The notes: generated from the sequence alone by a model not told the origin. A stretch of 64,000 nt of DNA from Variovorax paradoxus (GCF_030815975.1 NZ_JAUSXL010000002.1:4948501-5012500), one strand, 5' to 3'; positions 1 through 11,854 are shown, numbered from the stretch's first letter. A program made the numbers and translations.

Positions 1-1150
1 CGAAAGCTCCTGCCGCTCGCCCTGGCGCCAGACTTCGAGCGTGACCTTCTTGCCCGGCGCCTGCTGCCCGATCACGGCGGGCAGGTCGCCCGACGAGACG
101 ATGGGCTGGCCGTCCACCTTGCGGATCACGTCCGCCCGCCTTCAGGCCGGCCTTGTCGCCGGGGCCGCCCTTCTCGATGTTGGAAACCAGCGCGCCTTCG
201 GGCTTGTCGAGCTTGAAGGAATCGGCAAAGGCCTGGTTCACCTCCTGCACCGCCACGCCAAGGCGCGCATGCGTGGCCTTGCCGGTCGCGACGATCTGGT
301 CCTTCACCTGCACCGCCACGTCGATCGGAATGGCGAACGACACGCCCTGGTAGCCGCCGCTGCGGCTGTAGATCTGCGAGTTGATGCCGACCACCTCGCC
401 GCGCGTGTTGAGCAGCGGCCCGCCGGAGTTGCCAGGGTTCACCGCCACGTCGGTCTGGATGAACGGCACGTAGCTGTCGTCGGGCAGCGAGCGGCCCTTG
501 GCGCTCACGACGCCGGCCGTCACCGTGCTCTCGAAGCCGAAGGGCGAGCCGATGGCCAGCACCCATTCGCCGACCTTCAGGTCCTTGGTGTTGCCGAGCG
601 CGAGCGTGGGCAGGTTCTTCGCGTCGATCTTGAGCACCGCGATGTCGGTCTTGGCGTCGGCGCCGAGCACCTTCGCGCGGTACTCGCGCCGGTCGGTCAG
701 CTTGACGGTGACCTCCTTGGCGTCCTTCACGACGTGGGCGTTGGTCATGATGATGCCGTCGGGGCTCACGATGAAGCCCGAGCCCTGCGCCCGCGTCGGC
801 ACTTCGCGCTGCTGCTGGGCGCGCGGGCCGATCTGGCCCTGGAAGCGGCGGAAGAACTGGAACATCGGGTCGTCCGGATCGATGCCCTGCATCTCGGCCG
901 CGGCCTGGTCCTCCGAGGCCTTGGCGGTGCCGGTCACGCTGATGTTGACCACCGCGGGGCCGTCGCGCGATGTGATGGTCGAGAAGTCGGGCAGCGTCAC
1001 CATGGCCGCGGGCGCCACGCTCGTGGCGTTGGTGGTCGGCGCGTTCACGGCGCGGGCACTGGTGTAGGCGCCGGCACCGACGGCACCGATCACCCCGGCA
1101 GTCGCCAGGGCAAGAACCAGGGCATGGGGAGAAGTCAGGCGGGTGTTCAT
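1..1150 (-). CDS. degP: HtrA/DegP-type periplasmic serine protease (C-terminus outside window)
   Basis: Envelope quality-control protease that degrades or refolds misfolded periplasmic proteins. About 383 residues are present. They comprise an N-terminal hydrophobic export or anchor segment (residues 10-30), a trypsin-like domain with the full triad (His139 in TNAHVV, Asp169 in TDIAVLKI, Ser242 in GNSGGP), and most of a first PDZ domain ending at the window edge. The family usually has about 480-500 residues and two PDZ domains, so the second lies outside. The ATG at 1150 follows a purine-rich GAAAGGAAAG. The gene lies downstream of a two-component system on the same strand, with a response-regulator-like box in the gap. 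Whether it is DegP, DegQ or MucD cannot be settled here. Confidence 0.93.
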   Translation of the reverse strand, partial: MNTRLTSPHALVLALATAGVIGAVGAGAYTSARAVNAPTTNATSVAPAAMVTLPDFSTITSRDGPAVVNISVTGTAKASEDQAAAEMQGIDPDDPMFQFFRRFQGQIGPRAQQQREVPTRAQGSGFIVSPDGIIMTNAHVVKDAKEVTVKLTDRREYRAKVLGADAKTDIAVLKIDAKNLPTLALGNTKDLKVGEWVLAIGSPFGFESTVTAGVVSAKGRSLPDDSYVPFIQTDVAVNPGNSGGPLLNTRGEVVGINSQIYSRSGGYQGVSFAIPIDVAVQVKDQIVATGKATHARLGVAVQEVNQAFADSFKLDKPEGALVSNIEKGGPGDKAGLKAGGRDPQGGRPAHRLVGRPARRDRAAGAGQEGHARSLAPGRAAGAF

Positions 1151-1213
1151 TTCTAGCTTTCCTTTCAATGCGTCTGCACGCAAATCACGATGAAAGGAAT
1201 GTCGGTCCGCTGG

Positions 1214-1230
1214 CTTAAGCCCGGCTTAAA
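1214..1230. promoter_or_regulatory. PmrA/QseB-type response-regulator box upstream of degP
   Basis: CTTAAG, five bases, then CTTAAA, in the gap between the kinase stop and the degP start. This is the spacing and half-site form (YTTAAK-N5-YTTAAK) known for OmpR-family regulators such as PmrA and QseB. The half-sites are 11 bases apart, one helical turn. The adjacent two-component system is the obvious candidate to bind here. That is inference. Confidence 0.55.
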
Positions 1231-1245
1231 CCGCGCGCGGCGATT

Positions 1246-2574
1246 TCAGGCCCTGGCGGCAAAGCGCACCAGCACCCGCAGGCCGCCCAGCGTCGGCGAT
1301 GCCGCGAGCGCGACGGTGGCGCCGTGCAATTCGGCGATCGACTTCACGATGGCCAGGCCAAGTCCGCTGCCCGGCGCCTGCGGCTCGCCCGAGCGGTAGA
1401 AGCGGTCGAGCACGCGTTCGCGCTCTTCCTGCGGCAAGCCGGGGCCGCTGTCGTCCACGCTGAGCTCGACCGCCTTGCCGAGACTTGCAATGCCGACATC
1501 GACGCGTCCTTCTTCGGGCGTGTACTTGACGGCGTTGTCGATCAGGTTGCGAAGCAGCATGCGCAGTGCCTCGGGTTGGCCCTCCACCACGGCCGGATTG
1601 GCATGCGAAATGCCGATGTCGATGCGCCGGGCCTGCGCAGCCGCGACCGCATCCGAAATGGCCAGGCGCGCCACCTCGGCCAGGTCGACCGGCTCGGACT
1701 TTGCGCCCGCGGCCATGCTGGCTTCATGCCGGGCCAATGCAAGCATCTGCTCGACCAGGCGCGTCGCGCGATCGATGCCCGCGACCAGCCGGCTCACGGC
1801 CAGCTCGCGCGATGCGGCATCGGGTGCGCGCTGCAGGCCCTGCACCTGCAGCTTGAGCGCGGCCAGCGGCGAGCGCAGCTCGTGCGCCGCATCGGCGACG
1901 AAGTGCTTCTGCGCATCGAAGGCATGCCGCACCCGGTCGAACAGAAGGTTGAGCTCCTGCACCAGCGGGCGCACCTCGTCGGGCAGGTTCTCCTCGCTCA
2001 CGGGCGAAAGATCGTCGGCCTGACGCGATGCGACCTGCCCGCGCACGCGCGCCACCGGCGCGAGCGACCGGCTCACGACCCACCACACCACCAGCATGAG
2101 CAGCGGCGCCATCAATGCCACCGGCGCGACGGTGCGCAGAGCCAGCGCGCCGGCCATGTTGCGGCGCGCCGCCATGTCCTGCGCCACCTGGATCACGAGC
2201 CCGCTGGTCTGCATCGAGAACACGCGGTAGGTGGTTCCGCGCGCGCGCACGTCGGCAAAGCCCAGCACCGCCAGTTGCGGCAGTGCGGCTTGCTCGGCCG
2301 ATTCGAAGATGCGCACGCCGTCGGCGGTCCATACCTGCACCACGAAATCGAAGTTCTGCTCGCCGCTGCCCAGGCCGCCCACGGCCGCGCTCGGCGGCAG
2401 GCCCGCGCGCAGCGACAGCGCCATCTGCTGCATGTGGTAGTCGAAGATCTCGTCGGCCTCCTTCAGCACCGTGCGGTAGGCCACCAGCGCCTGCGCGCCG
2501 GCAGCCAGCACAATGGCCGCGAGCAAAAACCACAGCAGGCGCGCGCGCAGCGATCCGGTCAGCGCGCGGATCAT
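1246..2574 (-). CDS. Two-component sensor histidine kinase (QseC/TctE-like)
   Basis: Inner-membrane sensor kinase of 442 residues. Transmembrane helix 1 spans about residues 13-31 and is followed by a short periplasmic loop of the 2CSK_N type; helix 2 is at about 148-168. A HAMP-like linker leads to the dimerisation/phosphoacceptor helix with His231 in DAAHELRSPLAAL. The ATPase domain has the N box at about 340-352 (LRNLIDNAVKYTP), the G1 box DDSGPGL (about 374-380) and the G2 box GSGLGLAIV (about 402-410). The ATG overlaps the response-regulator stop by four bases (ATGA), so the two are translationally coupled. The signal sensed is unknown. The closest functional guess is an envelope or metal sensor like QseC or PmrB, because degP lies next to it. 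Confidence 0.93.
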   Translation of the reverse strand: MIRALTGSLRARLLWFLLAAIVLAAGAQALVAYRTVLKEADEIFDYHMQQMALSLRAGLPPSAAVGGLGSGEQNFDFVVQVWTADGVRIFESAEQAALPQLAVLGFADVRARGTTYRVFSMQTSGLVIQVAQDMAARRNMAGALALRTVAPVALMAPLLMLVVWWVVSRSLAPVARVRGQVASRQADDLSPVSEENLPDEVRPLVQELNLLFDRVRHAFDAQKHFVADAAHELRSPLAALKLQVQGLQRAPDAASRELAVSRLVAGIDRATRLVEQMLALARHEASMAAGAKSEPVDLAEVARLAISDAVAAAQARRIDIGISHANPAVVEGQPEALRMLLRNLIDNAVKYTPEEGRVDVGIASLGKAVELSVDDSGPGLPQEERERVLDRFYRSGEPQAPGSGLGLAIVKSIAELHGATVALAASPTLGGLRVLVRFAARA

Positions 2575-3230
2575 GCCTTCGGCACCATGTAGCCAACGCC
2601 GCGCACGTTGCGGATCAATTCGGCGCCGAGCTTCTTGCGCAGGCCGTGCACATAGACCTCGACCGCATTGCTGCTGATCTCGTCCTTCCAGCTGTAGAGC
2701 TTTTCCTCGAGCTGGACGCGCGACAGCACCATGCCGGGCCGCGCGATCAGCGGTTCGAGCACGGCCCATTCGCGCGCCGAAAGCACCACCGGCTGGCCAT
2801 CCACCGCGACCTCGCGCGTGGCGGGGTTGATGCTCACGCCCATGTGCTCGTACACCGGCTCGGCACGCCCCGCGGCGCGGCGCAGCAAGGCGCGGATGCG
2901 GGCCAGAAGCTCGTCGAGATCGTAGGGCTTGAGCACGTAGTCGTCGGCCCCCGCGTCGAGTCCTTCGATGCGCTGCTGCACCGAGTCGCGCGCGGTGGCA
3001 ATCAGCACCGGCATGCGCTGCTTGCGGGCGCGCAGGCTGCGCAGCACCTCGAGCCCGTCGCGGCGCGGCACGCCCAGGTCGAGCAGCACGAGGTCGTACT
3101 GCTGGGTGCGCAATGCGGACTCGGCCGCCTCGCCGTCCTTGACCCAGTCCACCGCGTACTGCTCGGCGCGCAGCAGGTCGAGCACGGCCTCGCCGATCAT
3201 CACGTCGTCTTCGAGAAGCAGGAGTCGCAT
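2571..3230 (-). CDS. OmpR-family response regulator (QseB/PmrA-like)
   Basis: DNA-binding response regulator of 219 residues. The receiver domain (1-115) has the acidic pocket (Glu7, Asp8, Asp9), phosphoacceptor Asp51 in LVLLDLGVP, Thr79 and Lys101. The C-terminal winged helix (about 125-219) ends in the typical VRGVGYM segment. It is the cognate partner of the kinase it overlaps by four bases. Likely targets include its own operon and degP, whose promoter holds a matching direct-repeat box. The start at 3230 is preceded by a weak purine stretch. The ligand or stress that triggers it cannot be read from sequence. Confidence 0.94.
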   Translation of the reverse strand: MRLLLLEDDVMIGEAVLDLLRAEQYAVDWVKDGEAAESALRTQQYDLVLLDLGVPRRDGLEVLRSLRARKQRMPVLIATARDSVQQRIEGLDAGADDYVLKPYDLDELLARIRALLRRAAGRAEPVYEHMGVSINPATREVAVDGQPVVLSAREWAVLEPLIARPGMVLSRVQLEEKLYSWKDEISSNAVEVYVHGLRKKLGAELIRNVRGVGYMVPKA

Positions 3231-3286
3231 GGTGTTCAGTTTCTTGCGTTTCGGGATTCGAGGCGGAGGCGGTGCGGAAGTTCATC

Positions 3287-5768
<2,482 letters not shown>

Positions 5769-5833
5769 GGTTGTGCGCCTTCAGCGGCAGGCCGCCGCGT
5801 GGCAGCGCCGGTGCGCGGCAAGGTCTTTGACTT

Positions 5834-6745
5834 TCAGTCCGATGGGGTGGTACATGGCGATGGCTTTCTGCTCGATGGGTGGATCAGGCGGTCATCATCG
5901 AACAGGGCGGCGAGGCGGTCTTGGAAAATCTTGCGGTCGCCCCTGGCGGCCTGGCGAAAGCCGCGCGGCGACACACCGGCCGCACGGCGGAAGGTGCGAA
6001 CGAAATTGCTCAGGTCGGAAAAGCCGACGTCGAAGGCCACGTCGGTCACGGGGCGGTCGCCGTCCGCCAGCAGGCGCGCCGCATGGCGCAGGCGCGAGCG
6101 GACCAGATACTGGTGCGGCGTGACGCCGAGCACCTGCGAGAACACGCGCAGGAAATGGAACGGACTCAGTCCGGCTTCGGACGCCGCGCTTTCGAGGCCG
6201 ATGCCGTCGTGCGAGTTCGCGTCGATCCACATGGCCGCATCGACCGCGCGGCGCCTGTCGCGCGCGGCGGTGGATTGCGGCGTGGGTTTGCTGCGCCCTT
6301 CCACCACGTCGACGAAACGGCGCGCGAACCACATGCCCAACTCGTCGAGGCCCGCATCGCTGCGTCCCTCGGCCGCGGCCTGTGCAAGTTCGCCCAGCAC
6401 CATGAGTTCGGACAGCGGCGGAAGCGCTGCGGTGCGCCAGGTCCGCCGGTCGCCGCCGATCAGGTCGACGAAGCCCGGCGACAGATGGAAGGCCAGGCAT
6501 TCGTCGCCGCAGACATGGTGGTCGTGGGTGCAGACGTATTCGTCGCCCGGGCAGCCCACCAGCACGGAGCCGGCCACCAGTTCGTAGGCGCTGCCGCGCG
6601 TGTGGCAGCCGAAACTGCCCTTGCGCACGTACGAGACCGAATAGCCGGCATGCGTTTCGGTGAACGGCCGCGCACCGGGCTGCGCGTCGCAGCGGTAGCT
6701 CGCCACGCGGATCGCGTCGGTCTGCAGTTCGGTGGTGACGAGCAT
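5834..6745 (-). CDS. AraC-family transcriptional regulator
   Basis: Protein of 303 residues. An N-terminal cupin-like sensing domain (about 20-110) includes a Cys/His-containing stretch [12 protein letters not shown] that could bind a metal. The C-terminal AraC domain has two helix-turn-helices (about 180-280), with the usual [21 protein letters not shown] and [25 protein letters not shown] segments. It starts 37 bases after the upstream molybdenum-enzyme gene on the same strand, so it may be cotranscribed and regulate it. Target and inducer are unknown. The Cys-His cluster is worth noting as a possible redox or metal sensor. Confidence 0.9.
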   Translation of the reverse strand: MLVTTELQTDAIRVASYRCDAQPGARPFTETHAGYSVSYVRKGSFGCHTRGSAYELVAGSVLVGCPGDEYVCTHDHHVCGDECLAFHLSPGFVDLIGGDRRTWRTAALPPLSELMVLGELAQAAAEGRSDAGLDELGMWFARRFVDVVEGRSKPTPQSTAARDRRRAVDAAMWIDANSHDGIGLESAASEAGLSPFHFLRVFSQVLGVTPHQYLVRSRLRHAARLLADGDRPVTDVAFDVGFSDLSNFVRTFRRAAGVSPRGFRQAARGDRKIFQDRLAALFDDDRLIHPSSRKPSPCTTPSD

Positions 6746-6782
6746 GGTGCCTTGGACCTTCGATCACCCGGCCTGAAGATGC

Positions 6783-9116
6783 TCAGTCGACGGTGTGCAT
6801 GGCCTGCCACACGCGCGCCGGGCTGAGCGGCATGTGCAGGCGCGGAGCACTGGTCGCAAGGCCGTTGCGCGCAAAGGCATCGGCCACGGCGTTCACGATG
6901 GCGGGGGTGGCGCCGATGGTGCCCAGCTCGCCCACGCCCTTCACGCCCAGCGGGTTGTTGGCGCACGGTGTCGACTCGTCCATTTCCATGTGGAAAATGG
7001 CCTGGACGATGTCCGCGCGCGGCGCCGCGTAGTCCATGAGGCTGCCGGTGAGCGGCTGGCCGGTCTCGTTGTCGTACACCACCTGTTCGTACAGCGCCTG
7101 GCCGATGCCCTGCACCGCGCCGCCTTCGAGCTGGCCGCGAACGATCATCGGGTTGATCACGCGGCCCACGTCGTTGACCGAGCTGTAGGCCACCACGCTG
7201 ATCTCGCCCGTCGGCGGATCGATTTCGATCTCGCAGACGTGGCAGCCGTTGGGCCAGGTCGGGCCGGCCACGGTGCTGGTGGAGTCGACGAAGATCTCGC
7301 GCTCGGGCTGCTTGCCGGCCAGAGCGAACAGGTCGAGTTCGAGGTCGGTGCCGGCCACGGTGAAAACACCGCGGGTATAGGTGATGTCGTCGATGGCGGC
7401 TTCGAACTCCTGGGCCGCGAGTGCGCGCGCCTTGTCGATGGTGCGTTCGGCGCCGATGCGAACCGCCGATCCGCCAGTGAACAGAGAGCGCGAACCGGCG
7501 CTGCCGAAGCCGTCGCCGCGGTCGGTGTCGCCGAGCACGACGCGCACCTTCTCGATCGGCACACCGAAGGCATCGACCGCCAGCTGCGCAAGCGACGTGG
7601 CAATGCCCTGCCCCATGGCGTTGACGGCGGAGAACACCTCGATGACGCCATCGGCCTGCACCGAGACCGTGACACGCTCCTCGAACACATTGCCGCCGGT
7701 CCATTCGAGGAACGTGGCAACGCCCAGGCCGCGGTGCTTGCCGTTCCTGGCCGACTCGGCGGCGCGGGCCTCGAAACCCTGCCAGTCGGCCAGCACGAGC
7801 GCCTGGTCCATCACGGACTCGAACTTGCCGGTGTCGTAGGTCTGCGCCATCGGGTTCTTGTAGGGCATCTGCTCGGGGCGGATGAAGTTGCGGCGGCGCA
7901 GCGCGATGCGGTCGATGCCGGTCTGGCGCGCGGCCTCGTCCATCAATCGCTCGATGGTGAAGATCGCCTCGGGACGGCCCGCGCCGCGGTAGGCCCCCGT
8001 GGGCGCGGTGTTGGTGAGCACCGCCTTGAAATGGAAGTCGATGGTCTGGATGTCGTAGACGCTGGTCTGCACCCACGGCCCGATCAAGAGCTGGATCGCA
8101 ACGCCGGTGCCGGTGGCATAGGCGCCGACATTGGCCAGCGTTTTGATGCGCAGCGCAAGGATCTTTCCGTCCGCATCGAGCGCGAGTTCGGCGCGGGCCT
8201 CGATGTCGCGGCCGTGCGCGCTCGAAAGAAACTCCTCGCTGCGGTCGGCCACCCACTTCACGGGGCGCCCGACCTGCATCGCGGCAAAGGCCACGGCGAT
8301 GTCTTCCGGGTAGGCGCCGGTCTTCATGCCGAAGCCGCCTCCGACGTCGCCCACCACCACGCGCACCTTTTCCTTCGCGAGGCCGAGGGCGGCGCACACC
8401 GAATCGCGCACGCCCGAAGGCATCTGGGTGCTCATGCGGATCGTCAGGCGGCCCGATTCGGCGTCAGGCGCCGCGAGCACCGAGCGCGGCTCGATGGTCA
8501 GCGCCACGACGCGCTGGTTGACCACGTCGAGCGCCACCACGTGCTTTGCCCCGGCAAAGGCGGCCGTTGCGGCGTCGCTGCTGCCGTGCCGCATTTCAGC
8601 CGCGATGTTGCCGGTGGCTTCCTCGCACAGCTGCGGCGCACCGGCGGCGGTGGCGCTTGCGAGGTCGACCACCATGGGAAGCGCTTCGTAGTCGACCATC
8701 ACCGCCTCGGCGGCATCGCGTGCCTGCTGGAAGGTTTCGGCCACCACCGCGGCCACGGCCTCGCCCACGAAGCGGGTTCTGTCGTGCGCCATGGCCAGGC
8801 GCGGCGGGCTGGCGCAATCGCTGCCGTCGGCCCGCTTGAAGCCCACGGCGCCCGGCATCGGCTTGACGCCGGCTTCGGCCAGTTCAGAGCCGGTGAGCAC
8901 GCGCAGCACGCCGGGCATCGCGGCGGCGGCGGCCGTGTCGATCGACACGATGTGCGCATGCGGATAGGGAGACCGAAGGAAGACGAGATGCGCCTGGCCA
9001 GGCAGCGTGACGTCGTCCGTATAGCGGCCCGCGCCAGACAGCAGGCTCTCGTCCTCGAGGCGGCGCACTGCCTGGCCGCTGCCGAAACGCGTGGGGGTGG
9101 AATCAGTGGTCAACAT
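6783..9116 (-). CDS. Xanthine-dehydrogenase-family molybdopterin-binding subunit (CoxL form II type)
   Basis: Large Mo-cofactor subunit of 777 residues related to aldehyde, nicotine or isoquinoline dehydrogenases and form II CO-dehydrogenase-like enzymes. Visible are the N-terminal a/b hammerhead (residues about 20-130), GGFGMK (about 255-260), AYRGAGRPE at about 373-381 in the position where true CO dehydrogenase has AYxCSFR, and the C-terminal [23 protein letters not shown] segment. The AYRGAGR motif means CO oxidation is unlikely. Neither the FAD subunit nor the 2Fe-2S subunit is encoded beside it, which is unusual for a heterotrimer. The ATG at 9116 was chosen over upstream codons because the conserved [14 protein letters not shown] follows directly. 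The substrate is unknown. Confidence 0.88.
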   Translation of the reverse strand: MLTTDSTPTRFGSGQAVRRLEDESLLSGAGRYTDDVTLPGQAHLVFLRSPYPHAHIVSIDTAAAAAMPGVLRVLTGSELAEAGVKPMPGAVGFKRADGSDCASPPRLAMAHDRTRFVGEAVAAVVAETFQQARDAAEAVMVDYEALPMVVDLASATAAGAPQLCEEATGNIAAEMRHGSSDAATAAFAGAKHVVALDVVNQRVVALTIEPRSVLAAPDAESGRLTIRMSTQMPSGVRDSVCAALGLAKEKVRVVVGDVGGGFGMKTGAYPEDIAVAFAAMQVGRPVKWVADRSEEFLSSAHGRDIEARAELALDADGKILALRIKTLANVGAYATGTGVAIQLLIGPWVQTSVYDIQTIDFHFKAVLTNTAPTGAYRGAGRPEAIFTIERLMDEAARQTGIDRIALRRRNFIRPEQMPYKNPMAQTYDTGKFESVMDQALVLADWQGFEARAAESARNGKHRGLGVATFLEWTGGNVFEERVTVSVQADGVIEVFSAVNAMGQGIATSLAQLAVDAFGVPIEKVRVVLGDTDRGDGFGSAGSRSLFTGGSAVRIGAERTIDKARALAAQEFEAAIDDITYTRGVFTVAGTDLELDLFALAGKQPEREIFVDSTSTVAGPTWPNGCHVCEIEIDPPTGEISVVAYSSVNDVGRVINPMIVRGQLEGGAVQGIGQALYEQVVYDNETGQPLTGSLMDYAAPRADIVQAIFHMEMDESTPCANNPLGVKGVGELGTIGATPAIVNAVADAFARNGLATSAPRLHMPLSPARVWQAMHTVD

Positions 9117-9333
9117 GGTCCTCTTGGGCAGGCCTTCGCCGGGCAACGCTGGCCTGGCAGATCCGCATGGAGTGCAAATGGGGAAGCAGCACTATATGGG
9201 CTTCGGATAGTCTTGTGCGCTTCACGGGCAGCGCCTGTGGTTCGCGGGCCGCAATCGTTTGCCGTCCCGCTGGAGGACGGGCATTTTTCCTGCGCCGGCC
9301 GACGCGCGGGCGAAGCCGTGTATACCTACGGGC

Positions 9334-10089
9334 ATGCAACAACTGCCCTGGCTCGAACCCGGCGACGCACTGCCCGACCCCGCCTCCGCCTGGGGCGAGC
9401 ACGATCCCGTACCCGGGCTGCTCGCCGCCGGCGGAGCGCTCGATGTCGATACCCTGGTGCACGCCTACAGCCGCTGCGTGTTCCCCTGGTTCAGCGAAGA
9501 CCAGCCGATTCTCTGGTGGAGTCCCGACCCCCGCATGGTGCTGCAGGTGGCCGAATTCAAGCTGCACCGGTCGCTGCGCAAGACGCTGGCCCGATTCACC
9601 CGGACGGCCGGCTGCGAGGTGCGCATCGATCACGATTTCGCCTCCGTCATCGCAGCCTGCTCGCAGTCGCCGCGCACCGGCCAATCGGGCACGTGGATCG
9701 TGCCGGACATGGTGGAGGCTTACATGGCGTTGCATCGGGCCGGCCACGCGCACAGCGTGGAAACCTGGATCGACGGCAAGCTGGCAGGCGGCCTCTACTG
9801 CGTGGGACTGGGCCGTGCGGTGTTCGGCGAGTCGATGTTCACACGCCGTCCGGACGCCTCCAAGATCGCGCTGGCCGCGCTGGTGTGCCTGTGCCGCCGC
9901 TTCCAGGTGAAGATGATCGACTGCCAGCAGAACACCTCCCACCTCGCGAGCCTGGGAGCCCGCGAAATGTCGCGCAGCCGCTTCGTGGCGCACGTCGCCA
10001 GGGCCCGGGAACAACAAGGGCCACGATGGCATTTCGAGCCCGTATACTGGGCAGAACTCCTTTCCGCGCGACCTTCCGAACCGACGTGA
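9334..10089 (+). CDS. aat: Leucyl/phenylalanyl-tRNA-protein transferase
   Basis: Cytoplasmic enzyme of 251 residues that transfers Leu or Phe from aminoacyl-tRNA to proteins with N-terminal Lys or Arg, tagging them for ClpS/ClpAP. Family blocks are clear: [25 protein letters not shown] near residues 28-52, [38 protein letters not shown] and [18 protein letters not shown]. No Shine-Dalgarno sequence precedes the ATG. Instead a -10-like TATACC ends seven bases upstream, suggesting a leaderless message. A small hairpin followed by five T residues lies at 9261-9287 in the upstream region. The TGA overlaps the GTG start of bpt (GTGA). Confidence 0.96.
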   Translation: MQQLPWLEPGDALPDPASAWGEHDPVPGLLAAGGALDVDTLVHAYSRCVFPWFSEDQPILWWSPDPRMVLQVAEFKLHRSLRKTLARFTRTAGCEVRIDHDFASVIAACSQSPRTGQSGTWIVPDMVEAYMALHRAGHAHSVETWIDGKLAGGLYCVGLGRAVFGESMFTRRPDASKIALAALVCLCRRFQVKMIDCQQNTSHLASLGAREMSRSRFVAHVARAREQQGPRWHFEPVYWAELLSARPSEPT

Positions 10090-10919
10090 CGCACCTCAAG
10101 GATCTTCCGCTTCACACGCTGCAGTTCTACGCGACGGCGCCCTATCCCTGCAGCTACCTGCCGGACCGCCAGGCCCGCTCGCAGGTGGCCACGCCCAGCC
10201 ATCTGATCCACAACGACGCCTACTCCGACCTCGTGCTCAGCGGCTTCCGGCGCAGCGGCATGTTCACCTACCGGCCCTATTGCGACGGTTGCCGCGCCTG
10301 TATACCGCTGCGCGTGCTGGTCAACAGCTTCCGGCCCACCCGCAGCCAGCGCCGCGCCGTGAAGCAGCACCAGAATCTGCTGGCGCGCGTGCTCAAGCTG
10401 TGCTTCGTGCCCGAGCACTACCAGCTGTATCTTCGCTACCAGACCGGCCGCCACGCCGGCGGCGGCATGGACCACGACAGCATCGACCAGTACACCCAGT
10501 TCCTGCTGCAGAGCCGGGTCAACTCCAGGCTCGTCGAATTCCGCGAGACGCTGCCGGACGGCACGGCGGGCGCACTGAAGATGGTGTCGATACTCGATGT
10601 GCTGAACGACGGCATTTCTGCGGTCTATACCTTCTACGAACCGGACGCCCGCGCAGCGCCGGGCCGCCCCAAGCAAGCGGACGCCTCCCTCGGGGGGCAG
10701 CGAGAACACGCAGTGCCGAGCGTGGGGGCCTCGTCCACGGGCTACGGCACCTACAGCGTGCTGTGGCAGGTCGAGCAGGCGCGCAAGCTCGGCCTGCCGC
10801 ATGTCTACCTCGGCTACTGGATCGAGGGCAGCGCCAAGATGAACTACAAGGCGCGCTTTTCGCCCCACGAACTGCTGATCGACGGACGCTGGCAAGCACC
10901 ATCCGATTTCACAAGGTAA
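10086..10919 (+). CDS. bpt: Aspartate/glutamate leucyltransferase (arginyl-transferase family) with an in-frame insertion
   Basis: Second N-degron enzyme, 277 residues. In bacteria this family adds Leu to N-terminal Asp or Glu so that ClpS recognises them. Conserved parts include the N-terminal [31 protein letters not shown] (Cys motif) and the C-terminal [24 protein letters not shown]. The GTG start is coupled to aat (GTGA), completing a two-gene N-degron unit. Oddity: between YTFYEPD and the conserved YGTYSVLWQ, where relatives have only a few residues, there are about 30 extra low-complexity residues (protein positions about 190-218). They come from a G-rich repeat described separately. 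The reading frame stays open, so the protein is probably made with a surface loop. Confidence 0.94.
   Translation: MTHLKDLPLHTLQFYATAPYPCSYLPDRQARSQVATPSHLIHNDAYSDLVLSGFRRSGMFTYRPYCDGCRACIPLRVLVNSFRPTRSQRRAVKQHQNLLARVLKLCFVPEHYQLYLRYQTGRHAGGGMDHDSIDQYTQFLLQSRVNSRLVEFRETLPDGTAGALKMVSILDVLNDGISAVYTFYEPDARAAPGRPKQADASLGGQREHAVPSVGASSTGYGTYSVLWQVEQARKLGLPHVYLGYWIEGSAKMNYKARFSPHELLIDGRWQAPSDFTR
10650..10735 (+). repeat. G-rich repeat inserted in frame in bpt
   Basis: About 85 bases containing GCCGGGCCGCCCCAAG, then CTCCCTCGGGGGGCAGCGAG, and ending AGCGTGGGGGCC. The first block and the CCCTCGGGGGG hairpin are shared with the element inside the ABC ATPase gene (45424-45512). The layout of hairpin then GGGGG tail matches the intergenic copy at 50750-50840. 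Boundaries are estimated from where the protein departs from its family. Confidence 0.65.
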
Positions 10920-10949
10920 AATGGCGCCCGGTCCACACCGCATCGCGCC

Positions 10950-11795
10950 ATGAGAAAAAACCAATCCGACGTTCCTGCCGTTCCAGTCATCCAGGTGATC
11001 GAGCGCATGTTCGCGCTGATCGACGTGCTCGCCTCCCGCGAGGAGGCCATTTCGCTGAAGGAAATCAGCGAGAAGACGGGCCTGCACCCCTCCACCACCC
11101 ACCGCATCCTCAATGACCTGGCGGTCGGCCGCTTTGTCGACCGGCCCGAGGCCGGCAGCTACCGGCTCGGCATGCGGCTGCTGGAACTCGGCAACCTGGT
11201 GAAGGGCCGGCTCAACGTGCGCGACGCCGCCCTGGGGCCGATGCGCGAGCTGCACAAGCTCACCCAGCAGCCCGTCAACCTGAGCATGCGCCAGGGCGAC
11301 GAGATCGTCTACATCGAGCGCTCGTACAGCGAACGTTCGGGCATGCAGGTGGTGCGCGCCATCGGCGGCCGGGCGGCCCTGCACCTGACCTCGACCGGCA
11401 AGCTGTTCCTGGCGGCCGACGATCCGCAGCGCGTGCGCAGCTACGCCACGCGAACCGGCCTGGCCGGCCACACGCGCAACAGCATCACGCAGCTGCCTGC
11501 ACTCGAGCGCGAACTGTCGAAGGCGCGCCAGTACGGCATTGCACGCGACAACGAGGAACTCGAACTGGGCGTGCGCTGCATGGCCGCCGGCATCTACGAC
11601 GACCAGGGCAAACTGGTGGCGGGGTTGTCGATTTCCGCGCCGGCGGACCGGCTCGACGAAGGATGGCTGCCCAAGCTGCAGGCCACGGCCAATGAAATTT
11701 CGGGAGCACTGGGCTACAAGGATGCTGCAGCGGCGGCTTCGGCCGGCCCTGCGGCAATCGGCGCCAGCGGCGCTTCAGGCCCCACCGCGGGCTGA
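10950..11795 (+). CDS. IclR-family transcriptional regulator
   Basis: Regulator of 281 residues. The N-terminal winged helix (about 15-80) contains ISLKEISEKTGLHPSTTHRILNDL, followed by the IclR effector domain (about 95-260) with TSTGKLFLAAD and a Cys in ELGVRCMAAGIYD. The Ala/Gly-rich tail after residue 260 is low complexity and probably disordered. It starts 30 bases after bpt. A TAAAAT (10917-10922) overlapping the bpt stop codon could serve as its own -10. No metabolic gene adjoins it, so the regulated pathway is unknown. It is distinct from pobR. Confidence 0.9.
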   Translation: MRKNQSDVPAVPVIQVIERMFALIDVLASREEAISLKEISEKTGLHPSTTHRILNDLAVGRFVDRPEAGSYRLGMRLLELGNLVKGRLNVRDAALGPMRELHKLTQQPVNLSMRQGDEIVYIERSYSERSGMQVVRAIGGRAALHLTSTGKLFLAADDPQRVRSYATRTGLAGHTRNSITQLPALERELSKARQYGIARDNEELELGVRCMAAGIYDDQGKLVAGLSISAPADRLDEGWLPKLQATANEISGALGYKDAAAAASAGPAAIGASGASGPTAG

Positions 11796-11826
11796 TCGAC
11801 CGGGCTTCGCCGCGGTTCTCGACATG

Positions 11827-11846
11827 GCCGCCCTTTTCAGGGCGGC
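11827..11846. terminator. Hairpin between convergent genes
   Basis: GCCGCCC, six-base loop, GGGCGGC: a perfect 7-bp stem between the convergent IclR and pbpG stops. A modest T-rich stretch follows on the plus strand (TGGTTCTGT) and none on the minus strand, so termination strength is uncertain. Confidence 0.4.
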
Positions 11847-11854
11847 TGGTTCTG

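Noticed and set aside
41-1156. Plus-strand open frame opposite degP
   Set aside because: The minus strand has a complete serine-protease triad in frame; the plus-strand product is low-complexity.
6783-9116. Carbon monoxide dehydrogenase large subunit
   Set aside because: The active-site loop is AYRGAGR, not the AYxCSFR of true CO dehydrogenase, and no CoxS or CoxM gene is adjacent.
6795-10919. Open frame of 1374 codons on the plus strand covering the molybdenum-subunit region and bpt
   Set aside because: The part before 10086 is antisense to a well-conserved molybdenum enzyme and has Arg/His/Gly-rich shadow composition. Only the last 277 codons are bpt.
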